The notes beneath the pieces were generated by a model that was not told the DNA's origin, did not search any database, and saw nothing but the letters and a program-made list of their open reading frames with translations. The translations under genes were made by a program, and so were the position numbers. From the NCBI RefSeq assembly GCF_902726545.1, contig NZ_CACVAD010000025.1, positions 1 through 64,000 of the forward strand: a DNA stretch of 64,000 bases, read 5' to 3'. The stretch is from Yersinia artesiana. Its GTDB lineage: Bacteria > Pseudomonadota > Gammaproteobacteria > Enterobacterales > Enterobacteriaceae. Of the stretch, positions 1 to 9,454 are shown in pieces. How positions within the stretch are numbered: the stretch's first letter is position 1; every line of letters starts with the position of its first letter.

Positions 1-32
1 CACCCCAACACCCCAACACCCCAACACTCCAA
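1..32. repeat. Octanucleotide tandem repeat at left edge
   Basis: Three exact CACCCCAA units are followed by one degenerate unit (CACTCCAA). The array touches the window edge, so its true length is unknown. It lies in the intergenic space downstream of nupC and I see no coding potential in it. Confidence 0.7.
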
Positions 33-144
33 TACCGACACCTGAATACCATTCCCTATATACCTGTCTTATATACCCATAAACTCGGCTTTAACTTCCT
101 AAAACTTATTCCCTAAACAAATAACCCATCTGTGAATCGCAGGC

Positions 145-170
145 ATAAAAAAAGGCGCCGTAGCGCCTCT
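145..170 (-). terminator. Rho-independent terminator of nupC
   Basis: AGGCGC at 153-158 pairs with GCGCCT at 163-168 around a 4-base loop. On the minus strand the stem is followed by a run of T (the A-run at 147-153). It sits about 25 bases past the nupC stop codon. Confidence 0.85.
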
Positions 171-191
171 TTAAGGAGTTTTTTCTGATAC

Positions 192-1376
192 TTAGAGCAC
201 CAGGCCCGCGATAGAAGCGGACAGCACACTGACCAGTGTAGAGCCGTACAGCAGTTTCAAACCAAAACGAGAAACGACGTTACCTTGATGTTCATTCAGG
301 CCTTTAATCGCACCGGCTACGATACCGATGGAAGAGAAGTTAGCGAATGAAACCAGGAATACGGACAGAATACCTACACTGCGTGGTGACAATTCTGATG
401 CCACTTTCTGTAAGTCCATCATTGCCACAAATTCATTTGAAACCAGTTTGGTTGCCATGATACCGCCAACTTGCAAGGCTTCATGAGCAGGGATGCCCAT
501 TACCCAGGCAAACGGGAAGAAGACATAGCCCAGAATACCCTGGAAGCTAATACCAAACAGCAGACTGAACAGAGCATTCATCGCAGCAATCAATGCAATG
601 AAACCAATTAGCATTGCCGCAACGATAATGGCAACTTTAAAACCAGCCAGGATGTATTCACCCAGCATTTCAAAGAAGCTTTGTCCTTCGTGCAGGTTGC
701 TCAGTTGTAACTCTTCTTCATCTTCAGCTTTATATGGGTTGATTAGCGACAACACGATAAAGGTACTGAACATGTTAAGCACCAGTGCTGCAACCACGAA
801 TTTCGCGTCCAGCATTGACATATAAGCACCGACTATCGACATCGAAACCGTCGACATTGCCGTTGCTGCCATGGTGTACATGCGCTTTTCAGACATTTTG
901 CCCAAAATATCTTTATAGGCGATGAAGTTTTCAGACTGGCCCAGAATCAGTGAACTGACTGCGTTGAATGATTCCAGCTTACCCATACCGTTAATTTTGG
1001 ACAGTAAAGTACCAATCAGACGAATAATGACCGGCAGAACTTTAATGTATTGCAGAATACCAATCAGGGCAGAAATAAAGACGATAGGGCACAGCACTCT
1101 TAGGAAGAAGAACGCGAGACCTTTATCCCCCATATTGCCGAAGACAAAGTCGGTACCGGTAGCGGCAAATCCAAGCAATTTGTCGAATAAGCCGGCGAAT
1201 CCTTTCACAAAACCTAATCCAACTTCCGAGTGGAGGAAGAAGTACGCTAACAGCACCTCAATAACCAACAATTGAATAACAAACCGAATGCGGATGCTTT
1301 TACGATCCTTACAGATCACTAGAGCGAGTATGGCCACTACGACTAAGGCCAACGCAAACTGTAGAATATGGGACAT
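192..1376 (-). CDS. nupC: Nucleoside permease NupC (CNT family)
   Basis: This is a concentrative nucleoside/H+ symporter of the inner membrane, importing pyrimidine nucleosides and adenosine. The 394 residues align along the whole length with E. coli NupC (400 residues), including the conserved stretch [16 protein letters not shown] near residue 145 and the C-terminal FANFSSIGI segment. The few missing residues fall in a loop near residue 275. The protein is hydrophobic throughout, with many predicted membrane segments and no signal peptide. It is transcribed divergently from mntH across about 400 bases of AT-rich DNA and ends at a clear terminator, so it is probably monocistronic. CRP/CytR control is known for E. 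coli nupC; only weak site candidates are visible here. Confidence 0.96.
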   Translation of the reverse strand: MSHILQFALALVVVAILALVICKDRKSIRIRFVIQLLVIEVLLAYFFLHSEVGLGFVKGFAGLFDKLLGFAATGTDFVFGNMGDKGLAFFFLRVLCPIVFISALIGILQYIKVLPVIIRLIGTLLSKINGMGKLESFNAVSSLILGQSENFIAYKDILGKMSEKRMYTMAATAMSTVSMSIVGAYMSMLDAKFVVAALVLNMFSTFIVLSLINPYKAEDEEELQLSNLHEGQSFFEMLGEYILAGFKVAIIVAAMLIGFIALIAAMNALFSLLFGISFQGILGYVFFPFAWVMGIPAHEALQVGGIMATKLVSNEFVAMMDLQKVASELSPRSVGILSVFLVSFANFSSIGIVAGAIKGLNEHQGNVVSRFGLKLLYGSTLVSVLSASIAGLVL

Positions 1377-1773
1377 GTGTGCTCCAAATTAGAGGCAGGC
1401 TAGGTTTTGGTGGACATTTTATGTAACGGCTACATTAAAAACGAGATGTAGTCTGCAAATATAGAAATTCACTTTCATAAATGCAAACAAATTAGCGGGG
1501 TTGATCACAAAAAACAGGATGTTAATAATATGCTACAAAGATAGTGTAGATATGCTAATTTGGGCAATTGTAGCGTCCAGTCTCAAAAATTGCGATGCAG
1601 CTTTTAACTCAATTTTTCAGAAACCAACACTGACGATGACGGCACGACAAATTATGCGGTATTAGCTATCAGAGAGATAAGTTTCACCGCCACAAATGCG
1701 CTTGATAACTATTATCATTTAGATATTATTAAAGATAAGAAAGTAGCCGTAAATTTTCCAAAGGTAATACTGA
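1377..1773. promoter_or_regulatory. Divergent nupC/mntH control region
   Basis: This 397-base AT-rich stretch has no gene. It holds an inverted repeat ATGTA-N5-TACAT at 1421-1435, 45 bases upstream of nupC, a TGATCACAA half-site resembling a CRP half-site near 1502, and the Fur-like box listed separately near mntH. The assignment to particular regulators is inference. Confidence 0.5.
1704..1722 (+). promoter_or_regulatory. Fur-box-like site upstream of mntH
   Basis: The 19 bases match 13 of 19 positions of the canonical Fur box, with GATAA and ATTATCATT blocks intact. It lies 52 bases before the mntH start. Fur and MntR repression of mntH is known in enterobacteria; no convincing MntR palindrome was recognised. 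Confidence 0.55.
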
Positions 1774-3003
1774 ATGTTGAATAGTCGTGTTGTCGATACG
1801 CCCCCCCGTACATCAAGGAGGATCAAACTCTCCCTGATGGGGCCTGCTTTTATCGCGGCTATCGGCTATATCGATCCCGGTAATTTTGCCACCAATATTC
1901 AGGCCGGTGCTTCCTTTGGTTATACCTTATTATGGGTCGTGGTTTGGGCCAATTTTATGGCCATGCTTATCCAACTGCTTTCCGCCAAGCTCGGTATTGC
2001 TACTGGCAAAAATCTGGCTGAACATATTCGTGACCGCTTTCCTCGCCCTGCGGTATGGGCTTACTGGGTGCAAGCCGAAATCATTGCGATGGCGACAGAC
2101 CTGGCTGAGTTTATTGGGGCGGCGATTGGGTTCAAATTGCTCTTGGGTGTGACCCTGCTTGAGGGGGCGATACTTACAGGCATCGCGACCTTCCTTATAT
2201 TGATGCTGCAAAAGCGCGGGCAAAAGCCATTAGAGCTAGTAATTGGTGGCCTGCTGTTGTTTGTCGCCGCAGCTTATATTGTGGAACTTGTCTTCTCACG
2301 ACCAGAGATAGCAGCCTTAGGCCGTGGGATGTTAATCCCGGATCTCCCTAACCGCGATGCAGTATTTTTAGCCGCCGGGGTATTGGGCGCAACAATAATG
2401 CCGCACGTAATCTATCTGCATTCATCATTAACGCAAACCGCCGGCGAAAACTCTAAAGCGGATCGTTACGCCTCGACCAAATTGGATGTAGCCATTGCCA
2501 TGACGATTGCGGGTTTTGTCAATTTGGCGATGATGGCGACGGCAGCTGCCGCTTTCCATTTCAACGGCTATGGCAGCATTGCGGAAATTGAACAAGCTTA
2601 TTTAACATTACAACCCTTGCTGGGTAATGCCGCCGCGACCATTTTTGGTTTGAGTTTAGTTGCCGCAGGGCTGTCATCAACCGTGGTCGGAACCTTGGCC
2701 GGACAAGTGGTTATGCAGGGTTTTGTGCGGTTTTACATTCCCATTTGGGTGCGCCGAACAGTAACTATGCTGCCTTCCTTTATTGTCATTTTGATGGGAA
2801 TGGATGCCACACGCATATTGGTGATGAGTCAGGTATTGCTGAGTTTCGGTATTGCTTTGGCGCTAGTGCCATTGCTGGCCTTTACCGGCAATAAAGAATT
2901 GATGGGGGATATGGTTAACTCAAAATTAATTCAGATTTTGGGAAAACTGATTGTACTGGTGGTGATTGGATTGAATGCTTACTTACTAATAAGCCTGCTT
3001 TAA
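1774..3003 (+). CDS. mntH: Mn2+/H+ symporter MntH (Nramp)
   Basis: This is a proton-coupled manganese importer of the inner membrane. The 409 residues match E. coli MntH (412) almost throughout. The Nramp metal-site motif DPGN is at residues 34-37 (within [10 protein letters not shown]) and the second motif MPH is at 209-211 ([11 protein letters not shown]). About eleven membrane helices are expected. The ATG at 1774 is preceded by an AAAGG ribosome site at 1760-1764. The N-terminal 17 residues, before the conserved [16 protein letters not shown] segment, are variable in the family. A Fur-like box lies upstream, and a hairpin follows the stop before the convergent ypeC-like gene, as in the E. 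coli nupC-mntH-ypeC neighbourhood. Confidence 0.97.
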   Translation: MLNSRVVDTPPRTSRRIKLSLMGPAFIAAIGYIDPGNFATNIQAGASFGYTLLWVVVWANFMAMLIQLLSAKLGIATGKNLAEHIRDRFPRPAVWAYWVQAEIIAMATDLAEFIGAAIGFKLLLGVTLLEGAILTGIATFLILMLQKRGQKPLELVIGGLLLFVAAAYIVELVFSRPEIAALGRGMLIPDLPNRDAVFLAAGVLGATIMPHVIYLHSSLTQTAGENSKADRYASTKLDVAIAMTIAGFVNLAMMATAAAAFHFNGYGSIAEIEQAYLTLQPLLGNAAATIFGLSLVAAGLSSTVVGTLAGQVVMQGFVRFYIPIWVRRTVTMLPSFIVILMGMDATRILVMSQVLLSFGIALALVPLLAFTGNKELMGDMVNSKLIQILGKLIVLVVIGLNAYLLISLL

Positions 3004-3013
3004 TTTATCAATA

Positions 3014-3040
3014 AGGCGAGTTAAGGACAAAAACTCGCCT
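3014..3040. terminator. Intergenic hairpin between mntH and ypeC-like gene
   Basis: AGGCGAGTT at 3014-3022 pairs perfectly with AACTCGCCT at 3032-3040. It lies between convergent genes and has only weak T-runs, so it may act in both directions. Confidence 0.6.
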
Positions 3041-3052
3041 GAGTATTCTCAT

Positions 3053-3478
3053 TTAGTCATGATGATGGTCATGACCTTTGCCGTGATGATGTTTTTTACT
3101 CTGTTTTTTATGATGCTTGTCATATTTCCAGTAGTGTCCATCACGATAGTAGTAGTTCTTTTTCCACCAATCTTTGTGTTGCCAGCGGTGACCATCCCAG
3201 TAATGACCATGACGATTCCGCTCACCTAAATCTCGGCCTTGATGATTTTGCCACCATTGACGATCACGCCAGTCATAACCATCCCAATAATTACCACTGC
3301 GGTCTTGCTCGCCAATCTGTAGCGAAACACTGGGTAGCAACTCAATACTCTCGGCATTGGCCATCGGGATAAGCGGGAACCAGGCTAAGATAGTTATCAG
3401 CAACAGAGGTTTTATCCTTCTTGGTCGCACTACGCTTAGCTTTAACATTGTTGATTTAAACATGGCCGTTTTTAACAT
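3053..3478 (-). CDS. ypeC: DUF2502 periplasmic protein, YpeC-like
   Basis: This is a small exported protein of unknown function. It carries an N-terminal signal sequence ending near PMANA, then the family core [21 protein letters not shown] and repeated W/D/R/H motifs ([33 protein letters not shown]). The tail is extremely rich in His and Lys. E. coli ypeC, also next to mntH, encodes the same core, so the neighbourhood is conserved. The start at 3478 has an AAGGA site seven bases upstream; two later Met codons (residues 6 and 11) are alternatives and would give a more usual signal peptide length. The His-rich tail could bind metal, which is inference only. Confidence 0.8.
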   Translation of the reverse strand: MLKTAMFKSTMLKLSVVRPRRIKPLLLITILAWFPLIPMANAESIELLPSVSLQIGEQDRSGNYWDGYDWRDRQWWQNHQGRDLGERNRHGHYWDGHRWQHKDWWKKNYYYRDGHYWKYDKHHKKQSKKHHHGKGHDHHHD

Positions 3479-3648
3479 TATTTATCCTTGTCTGGCCTTA
3501 CAGGCTATGACGCTATCTTAAACAGTAAGTCAGCCACAGGGATTCGGATAAAACTGTAAATATAGGTTTTAGGATTTATCTGTGAGGAGAGGTAATCGGT
3601 CGCGACAGGGAGCATTAGCCCCCTGTTGAATACTTAAAAAGAGAACGT

Positions 3649-4638
3649 TTACATCAAGATATTCTCAATGATTTTTATTTCTGCATCACTGAATTCGGTA
3701 TTGGCCAACATACCGACAGCATCATCAATTTGACTGATTTTGCTGGCCCCGATCAGTGCTGACGTCACTCGCCCGCCCCGCAATACCCACGCTAAAGACA
3801 TTTGCGACAACTTCTGCCCTCGATCAAGCGCCAGTTCATTCAATTGGCGAACCTTTGCCAGTTTTTCCGCTGAAAGTTGCTCAGGATTCAGGAACTTACT
3901 GTCACTGGCTGCCCGTGAGTCCAATGGGATGCCGGCCAAATAGCGATCAGTTAATAAACCGCCCGCCAGTGGTGAGAAAGCAATAGATCCAACACCATAC
4001 TCGTCCAACGTATCTTGCAGGTCTGCCTCAATCCAACGCTCAAACAAGGAGTATTTGGGTTGATGAATCAAACAGGGCGTACCGAGTTGTGCCAGAATTT
4101 CGCAGGCCTGACGTGTTTGTGCTGCTGGATAGTTGGACAAGCCGACATATAAAGCTTTGCCTTGGCGCACCAGTAAATCCAGCGCAGCCATCGTCTCTTC
4201 CAATGGGGTATTAGGGTCTGGGCGGTGATGATAGAAAATATCAACATAATCCAGCCCCATCCGCTGTAAGCTTTGATTAATGCTGGCGACCAGATACTTT
4301 TTGGAACCCCAATCACCATAAGGGCCGGGCCACATGGTGTAACCCGCTTTGGACGAAATAATCAGTTCATCGCGATAAGGGCGCAAATCTTGTTGCAAGA
4401 TTCGGCCAAAATTCAGTTCGGCGGAACCGGGCGGTGGGCCATAGTTATTGGCTAAATCAAAATGGGTAATACCATGATCAAAAGCACGATGAATCAGGTT
4501 GCGGCTATTTTCATACAAGGTGCTGTCACCAAAGTTATGCCACAAGCCAAGAGAAATCGCTGGCAGCATTAATCCACTGCGGCCACAACGGTGATACTCC
4601 ATCTCCTGATAGCGGGAGGACGCTGCCTGATAGACCAT
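3649..4638 (-). CDS. Aldo/keto reductase, YghZ-like
   Basis: This is an NADPH-dependent oxidoreductase of the AKR superfamily, closest to the YghZ (L-glyceraldehyde 3-phosphate reductase) group. Visible AKR features are the catalytic tetrad context: Asp and Tyr in HFDLANNYGPPPGSAE, Lys in IISSKAGY, and His in DIFYHHRPD. A cofactor-binding SALIGASK segment lies near the C terminus. The YghZ-type stretch SLGLWHNFGD is near the N terminus. I chose the ATG at 4638 because AAGGGA lies just upstream and the protein then begins like YghZ; an in-frame start at 4689 would add 17 unlike residues. The gene is divergent from ipdC. The physiological substrate cannot be read from sequence. Confidence 0.85.
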   Translation of the reverse strand: MVYQAASSRYQEMEYHRCGRSGLMLPAISLGLWHNFGDSTLYENSRNLIHRAFDHGITHFDLANNYGPPPGSAELNFGRILQQDLRPYRDELIISSKAGYTMWPGPYGDWGSKKYLVASINQSLQRMGLDYVDIFYHHRPDPNTPLEETMAALDLLVRQGKALYVGLSNYPAAQTRQACEILAQLGTPCLIHQPKYSLFERWIEADLQDTLDEYGVGSIAFSPLAGGLLTDRYLAGIPLDSRAASDSKFLNPEQLSAEKLAKVRQLNELALDRGQKLSQMSLAWVLRGGRVTSALIGASKISQIDDAVGMLANTEFSDAEIKIIENILM

Positions 4639-4858
4639 GATGTCCCTTATTGATGAAAGTAAACAATGCCTTAATGTATGCGTTTCCACCGATTTCGAAC
4701 GCTGGCGTGATCACAGAGTTTGCATCCGATGACAGGGGAGAATGCCTGTCAGCAAGACCTTCTGCTATGTGGGCTAATTAATAATTTAAAAAACATTAGA
4801 TTTATTGATGATTTGCTCAATACTTATTTGACAATAATAAGCATTGAGGCGGGTAGTG

Positions 4859-6520
4859 ATGGCGAGCAACTATAAGGTAGCAGATTATTTACTGGATCGA
4901 CTGGCACAAGTGGGTATCAGGCATCTATTTGGTGTCCCTGGTGATTTCAATCTTCACTTTTTAGATCATGTCATCAACCATCCGGTTATCCAATGGATGG
5001 GATGCGCGAATGAACTTAACGCGGCTTATGCGGCCGATGGCTATGCCCGAGTCATGCCCGCGGCGGCGCTATTGACCACAACAGGGGTTGGTGAGTTAAG
5101 CGCTATTAATGGTATCGCGGGTAGCTTTGCTGAATATCTTCCTATCATTCATATTGTCGGCACTCCGGCGCTGCGCTCGCAAAAAGCGGGTGAATTATTG
5201 CATCATTCATTTGGCGATGGTGATTTCAACCATTTCGCGCGGATGGCGAAAGAAGTTGCTTGCGCGCATACCAGCTTAACTGCCGAAAATGCCGCGTCTG
5301 AGATTGATCGCTTGTTGGTGGCGGCACTTTATCAACGGCGTCCGGTCTATTTACAGCTCCCCTCTGATGTGGGAGAGGCGGAGTTAACCAGCCAATCTGG
5401 GGCGTTAGCACTGTCTCAACCGATGTTATCCCCGACCTCATTACAGGCTTTTATTGAGGCAGCCCGTCAAAAATTGCAGTCGGCGCACCGGGTGGCGCTG
5501 TTGGCAGATTTTCTCGCCGATAGATTTGGCGCACGACCAGCACTGAATCATTGGCTGGCAGAGGTGAATCTACCGCATTCGACATTGCTGATGGGGAAAG
5601 GCTTGCTGGACGAGACTCACCCGATGTTCATTGGAACTTATGCCGGAGCCGCCAGTGATGCCAGCGTCAGAGAATATATTGAAGAGGCCGATGTGCTGAT
5701 CACCGTCGGGGTGTGGTTCGTTGATACCATTACCGCCGGATTCAGCCAACATATTACTCAGGATAATTGTATTGATGTTCAGCCGGAACAAGTGCGGATT
5801 GGCCGTCAGGTTTTTAGTCAAATCCCCATGCTGGCCGCCGTCAATGCGCTACACGAGTTATGCCTGTCTTTACAGGGAGAATGGCAGCAGCCGGTCATCA
5901 CTCATCCTATACCCGCGCTGCCGTCCGATAATCTCCTTAGCCAGCACGCTTTTTGGTATCACATCCAGCATTTCCTGCGGTCGGACGATATTGTGGTGAC
6001 AGATCAAGGCACCTCCAGTTTTGGTGCCGCCACACTGCGTCTGCCTTCTGGCTGTACCTTTGTCACCCAATCATTGTGGGGATCAATTGGTTTTAGTTTA
6101 CCCGCAGCCTATGGCGCGCAATTGGCGCAACCGCAGCGCAGAGTAATTTTGCTGGTAGGGGATGGCGCAGCGCAGCTCACCATACAAGAGTTGGGGTCGA
6201 TGCTGCGTGATGGTTTAACTCCTATTATTTTTCTGCTTAATAATCATGGTTACACGGTAGAGCGGGCTATTCATGGGCCACAGCAACCCTATAACGACAT
6301 TGCCGAGTGGGATTGGACGCAGCTACCCCAAGCTTTGGCTGTAGACAAAGCCTCATTGACTTGCCGGGTCACGCAGGCGGATGAACTGCAACAGGTACTG
6401 ACACAGATCGAAAATTGCCAGCAATTAGCATTTATTGAGGTTATGTTGCCACCAATGGATATGCCTGAATTAATGGTTAATGTGGCCAAATCTATTCAGG
6501 CCCGTAATGCTGCGGTTTAA
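4859..6520 (+). CDS. ipdC: Indole-3-pyruvate decarboxylase (ThDP enzyme)
   Basis: This is a cytosolic thiamine-diphosphate enzyme that decarboxylates indolepyruvate (and often phenylpyruvate) to the aldehyde, a step toward indole-3-acetate or fusel products. At 553 residues it matches enterobacterial IpdC in length. The ThDP-activating Glu is E52 in CANELNAAYAADGYAR. The ThDP/Mg motif runs from GDGAAQLTIQEL near residue 434 to NNHGYTVE. Catalytic His candidates lie in LLHHSFGDG. The ATG at 4859 has GAGGCGGG eight bases upstream; an upstream TTG at 4844 is less likely. The 3' end overlaps the convergent LysR gene by 29 bases. Pyruvate or phenylpyruvate decarboxylase is the main alternative. 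Confidence 0.87.
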   Translation: MASNYKVADYLLDRLAQVGIRHLFGVPGDFNLHFLDHVINHPVIQWMGCANELNAAYAADGYARVMPAAALLTTTGVGELSAINGIAGSFAEYLPIIHIVGTPALRSQKAGELLHHSFGDGDFNHFARMAKEVACAHTSLTAENAASEIDRLLVAALYQRRPVYLQLPSDVGEAELTSQSGALALSQPMLSPTSLQAFIEAARQKLQSAHRVALLADFLADRFGARPALNHWLAEVNLPHSTLLMGKGLLDETHPMFIGTYAGAASDASVREYIEEADVLITVGVWFVDTITAGFSQHITQDNCIDVQPEQVRIGRQVFSQIPMLAAVNALHELCLSLQGEWQQPVITHPIPALPSDNLLSQHAFWYHIQHFLRSDDIVVTDQGTSSFGAATLRLPSGCTFVTQSLWGSIGFSLPAAYGAQLAQPQRRVILLVGDGAAQLTIQELGSMLRDGLTPIIFLLNNHGYTVERAIHGPQQPYNDIAEWDWTQLPQALAVDKASLTCRVTQADELQQVLTQIENCQQLAFIEVMLPPMDMPELMVNVAKSIQARNAAV

Positions 6521-7379
6521 TGGCACCGGTTAGTTGATCCAACAGCCAATAGCCTGCCGGCCCCGGTGGGCTTTTTTTCGACCAAACTGCATCAATTGAG
6601 ATCATTTTTGGCCAACCTGCGATTGGCAAGGCAACCAGTTTTTTATCACTGTATTGCTCAACCATCCAGTGCGGTAAAATCGCCCAACCGAAGCCTTGCA
6701 CCGCCATCTCCATCAACATTAAATAACTGGGGGCTGACCATATCAATCCCTGCGACTGATTGCGCTCGGTGCGGTTATAGGTGTTGAGACAGAGTTGGCG
6801 AGTGGTGGCGAGTTGTTCCGGGTGAACCTGAGATAATTGTGCCAACGGATGATGGCGTTGCACAAATATCGCCATTTCGCTTTGCTCAGCTAATCGGTTG
6901 GCGGCAATGTCCGGCGGGTAATGTTGTTGTACCTCCACTACGCCGATATGCGCCCGCCTCAGTTGCAGCAAATCAATCACATCATCATCTTCAGCAATCA
7001 AACACTCAAATTCGATATCGGGGTAACGTTGCTCAAAGCGGCGTAGCAAACTCTCGTGATGAGTTGGCTGGTAGGTGTCGGATAAGACAAACGTCAGACG
7101 GGTTTCAACCTGGCCCGCCAGCCGGATTGATAGATTATCCAGACGCTCACTGGCCGCCAGAATTTCTTGCACATGAGAGAGCACGCGCCGTCCGTGATCG
7201 GTTAATACCGGCTGACGAGCTTGCCGGTCAAATAAGGTTAACCCCAGATCGGCCTCCAGATTGGCGATGGCGGTGCTGATGGTTGACTGGCTTTTGCGTA
7301 GTTTACGGGCCGCAGCGGAGAATGATCCCAGTGCGGCAGCTTCGACAAACGCAATCAGCGCTTCGGGAGAGTAGTGCAT
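6492..7379 (-). CDS. LysR-family regulator beside PACE efflux gene
   Basis: This is a DNA-binding transcription regulator. Residues 1-60 form the winged HTH (LIAFVEAAALGSFSAAARKL, then QSTISTAIANLEADLGLTLF). The remainder is a periplasmic-binding-like effector domain (WAILPHWMVEQY near residue 240). The length (295) is typical of the family. It is divergent from the PACE transporter gene, with 101 bases between start codons, an arrangement typical of a LysR regulator and its target; in Acinetobacter the LysR protein AceR activates the PACE gene aceI. Control of the neighbour is therefore a good inference but not shown. Its 3' end overlaps ipdC tail to tail. Confidence 0.88.
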   Translation of the reverse strand: MHYSPEALIAFVEAAALGSFSAAARKLRKSQSTISTAIANLEADLGLTLFDRQARQPVLTDHGRRVLSHVQEILAASERLDNLSIRLAGQVETRLTFVLSDTYQPTHHESLLRRFEQRYPDIEFECLIAEDDDVIDLLQLRRAHIGVVEVQQHYPPDIAANRLAEQSEMAIFVQRHHPLAQLSQVHPEQLATTRQLCLNTYNRTERNQSQGLIWSAPSYLMLMEMAVQGFGWAILPHWMVEQYSDKKLVALPIAGWPKMISIDAVWSKKSPPGPAGYWLLDQLTGAIKPQHYGPE

Positions 7380-7480
7380 AATCTATCTATTTTATCGATG
7401 GGTTCTATTTTTAATCTATCTTAAAAAACGATGATAATCACCTTCGACATTGTGTTATTGATTAATTAAGTGGGTGTTTT

Positions 7481-7957
7481 ATGCAAGTTCAGCGCAAATC
7501 ATTTTTTGAGCGGGTTATTCATGCCATTGGTTTTGAAGTGATTGCCGTCGCAATTTGTGCGCCAGTCGGGGCATGGTTACTCGATCGTTCCGTATTACAA
7601 ATGGGCACATTGGCCATTCTTCTCTCTTCTGTGGCGATGTTGTGGAACATCATTTACAACAGTCTGTTCGACTACTTCTGGCCGGTGAACCGGGTCGCGA
7701 AAACCCTGCGTGTGCGAGTATTCCATGCGTTGGGCTTTGAAGGCGGGTTTATTCTGATTGGTTTACCGATTGCGGCTTTCGTATTGGGGATTTCACTGTT
7801 ACAGGCGTTTATATTGGAGATCGGTTTCTTCTTGTTCTTCCTGCCTTACACCATGTTCTATAACTGGGCTTATGATAGTTTGCGGGCGCGAATTATCCGC
7901 TCACGCCAGCCCGATGTCTTAACGCCAGCCGCCGATAAAGGGCGGGGTTCAAACTAA
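7481..7957 (+). CDS. PACE-family multidrug/biocide efflux transporter
   Basis: This is a small inner-membrane proton-driven exporter of the proteobacterial antimicrobial compound efflux family; AceI exports chlorhexidine. The 158 residues contain two tandem bacterial transmembrane pair units, giving four helices. Each unit begins with the related motif R-V-x-HA-x-GFE (RVIHAIGFE near residue 11, RVFHALGFE near residue 78). Unit ends share WN-x-x-Y (WNIIYNSLFDY, YNWAYD). The Glu of the first GFE (E19) corresponds to the functionally important Glu in helix 1 of AceI. It is divergent from a LysR gene and followed by a strong terminator. The substrate is unknown. Confidence 0.9.
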   Translation: MQVQRKSFFERVIHAIGFEVIAVAICAPVGAWLLDRSVLQMGTLAILLSSVAMLWNIIYNSLFDYFWPVNRVAKTLRVRVFHALGFEGGFILIGLPIAAFVLGISLLQAFILEIGFFLFFLPYTMFYNWAYDSLRARIIRSRQPDVLTPAADKGRGSN

Positions 7958-7963
7958 TATGAA

Positions 7964-8078
7964 GTTAATGACAAAGCTATTTATGGCTCAGTGAGTGAAG
8001 GGTTGACCGTACCTAGGGGCACTTCGACGGCTTACGCCGTTACGACCCCAACGGCACGTTTCCCCTTCATTTAATACT
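7964..8078. repeat. Dispersed palindromic intergenic repeat, copy A
   Basis: The unit starts with GTTAATGACAAAG, the same 13 bases that open a second element at 9293. It contains the small inverted repeat ACGGC-TTAC-GCCGT at 8027-8040 and is GC-rich relative to its surroundings. No reading frame is convincing. It resembles the miniature palindromic repeats known in yersiniae, but the family is not identified. The rest of the 308-base PACE-glk spacer holds the terminator and Cra-like site listed next. Confidence 0.55.
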
Positions 8079-8110
8079 AATAGTTGGCTCATCACGAACT
8101 ATGATTTCTT

Positions 8111-8150
8111 GTTTCAGCAGCGGCAATTTACCGCTGCTGAAACGTTTTTA
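8111..8150 (+). terminator. Strong Rho-independent terminator after PACE gene
   Basis: GTTTCAGCAGCGG at 8111-8123 pairs perfectly with CCGCTGCTGAAAC at 8131-8143 (13 pairs, 7-base loop). GTTTTTATG follows. Confidence 0.88.
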
Positions 8151-8169
8151 TGTGATCTTTATCGCAAAG

Positions 8170-8182
8170 CGAAACGGTTTCC
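8170..8182 (+). promoter_or_regulatory. Cra (FruR)-like site upstream of glk
   Basis: CGAAACGGTTTCC at 8170-8182 is a near palindrome resembling the Cra consensus TGAAACGNTTNA. It is 84 bases before the glk start. E. coli glk is known to be mildly repressed by FruR; assignment here is inference. Confidence 0.4.
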
Positions 8183-8265
8183 AGCATTGAGATTGTTGTT
8201 TCGCCAACCTGATTTTACAGTGGGCATAGTTGAAGTTAAGAATATCTGTAACGGAGAAGTTTCTG

Positions 8266-9237
8266 ATGACGAGCTATGCCCTGGTGGGTGACGTTGGCGG
8301 CACTAATGCCCGTTTGGCGCTTTGCGCTGTGGCGACGGGCGAAATATCACAAGCAAAAACATATTCAGGGTTAGATTACGACAGTCTGGAAGCTGTCATT
8401 AAGCAATATTTATCAGAGCATAAGGTCACGGTAGAGCATGCCTGTATTGCTATTGCCTGCCCGATAACCGGTGATTGGGTGGCAATGACCAATCATACTT
8501 GGGCGTTCTCTATCGCGGCGATGCAACAAAACCTCGGACTGGAGCACTTAGAGATCATTAATGATTTCACCGCTGTATCAATGGCAATTCCCATGTTGTC
8601 TGAGCACGATGTGCTGCAATTTGGCGGTACATCGCCACAGCCGGGCAAACCGGTGGCGGTATATGGTGCCGGGACGGGGTTAGGGGTGGCACATTTAGTT
8701 AATGTGGATAGCCGCTGGATAAGCTTGCCGGGTGAAGGCGGGCATGTGGATTTTGCGCCCAATAGCGAAGAAGAAGACCGGATTTTGGCGGTATTGCGTC
8801 AGGAACTGGGCCACGTTTCCGCCGAGCGGGTACTTTCCGGGCCAGGGCTGGTCAATTTATACCGGGCCATTGTGATTTCCGATGGTCGTCTGCCCGAAAA
8901 TCTGGCACCGAAAGATGTGACTGAACGCGCTTTGGCAGACAGTTGTACTGATTGTCGCCGCGCATTATCACTGTTTTGCGTGATTATGGGGCGCTTTGGC
9001 GGTAATTTAGCCTTGAATCTCAGCACTTTTGGCGGCGTGTATATCGCTGGCGGAATTGTGCCGCGCTTTATGGAATTCTTTAAAGCTTCCGGTTTCCGCG
9101 GTGCTTTTGAAGATAAAGGGCGTTTTAAAGATTTCTTACAGGATATTCCGGTCTATATGATCACGCACCAGCAACCCGGTTTGCTGGGCGCAGGGGCTTA
9201 TTTACGTCAGAAGTTAGGGTATACTCTTCATCCTTAA
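8266..9237 (+). CDS. glk: Glucokinase
   Basis: This is a cytosolic ATP-dependent glucose kinase that makes glucose 6-phosphate from free internal glucose. The 323 residues align end to end with E. coli Glk (321). The ATP phosphate-binding motif [14 protein letters not shown] is at residues 6-19, the sugar-site segment [12 protein letters not shown] is near residue 100, [11 protein letters not shown] is near 138, and [12 protein letters not shown] is near 157. The start is the ATG at 8266, after a GGAGAAG ribosome site; an upstream in-frame TTG at 8230 would add residues foreign to the family. Glucose released by the two phospho-beta-glucosidase operons further along could feed this enzyme only if unphosphorylated. 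Confidence 0.97.
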   Translation: MTSYALVGDVGGTNARLALCAVATGEISQAKTYSGLDYDSLEAVIKQYLSEHKVTVEHACIAIACPITGDWVAMTNHTWAFSIAAMQQNLGLEHLEIINDFTAVSMAIPMLSEHDVLQFGGTSPQPGKPVAVYGAGTGLGVAHLVNVDSRWISLPGEGGHVDFAPNSEEEDRILAVLRQELGHVSAERVLSGPGLVNLYRAIVISDGRLPENLAPKDVTERALADSCTDCRRALSLFCVIMGRFGGNLALNLSTFGGVYIAGGIVPRFMEFFKASGFRGAFEDKGRFKDFLQDIPVYMITHQQPGLLGAGAYLRQKLGYTLHP

Positions 9238-9267
9238 AACTGCATAGATCACCGGATTGAAACGAAA

Positions 9268-9289
9268 AAGCAGAGTCAAGGCTCTGCTT
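9268..9289 (+). terminator. Terminator-like hairpin after glk (first copy)
   Basis: AAGCAGAG at 9268-9275 pairs with CTCTGCTT at 9282-9289. It closely resembles the second hairpin at 9455-9476 but lacks the T-run, apparently because a repeat element follows immediately. Confidence 0.65.
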
Positions 9290-9290
9290 G

Positions 9291-9452
9291 AGGTTAATGA
9301 CAAAGTGCCCGTAACGGTGAAAACAGGTAGATCGTAAAGACGCCGTAAACCCATCCCTGGGGGCTCGAGCCGCGCCATCCGTGGCGCGGACGCTTTACTC
9401 TTCTACCTGTTCTCCCCTTGCAAGATCGAGTCGTTGGAGTTTGTCAGCAGTC
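9291..9452. repeat. Dispersed palindromic intergenic repeat, copy B
   Basis: The element begins AGGTTAATGACAAAG and folds on itself: ACAGGTAG (9323-9330) pairs with CTACCTGT (9403-9410), GTAAAG (9334-9339) with CTTTAC (9393-9398), and CCGCGCCA (9370-9377) with TGGCGCGG (9382-9389). It is non-coding and sits between two versions of the glk terminator hairpin, as if inserted there. It is of the type called Yersinia palindromic elements, but exact membership needs comparison. Confidence 0.65.
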
Positions 9453-9454
9453 TG

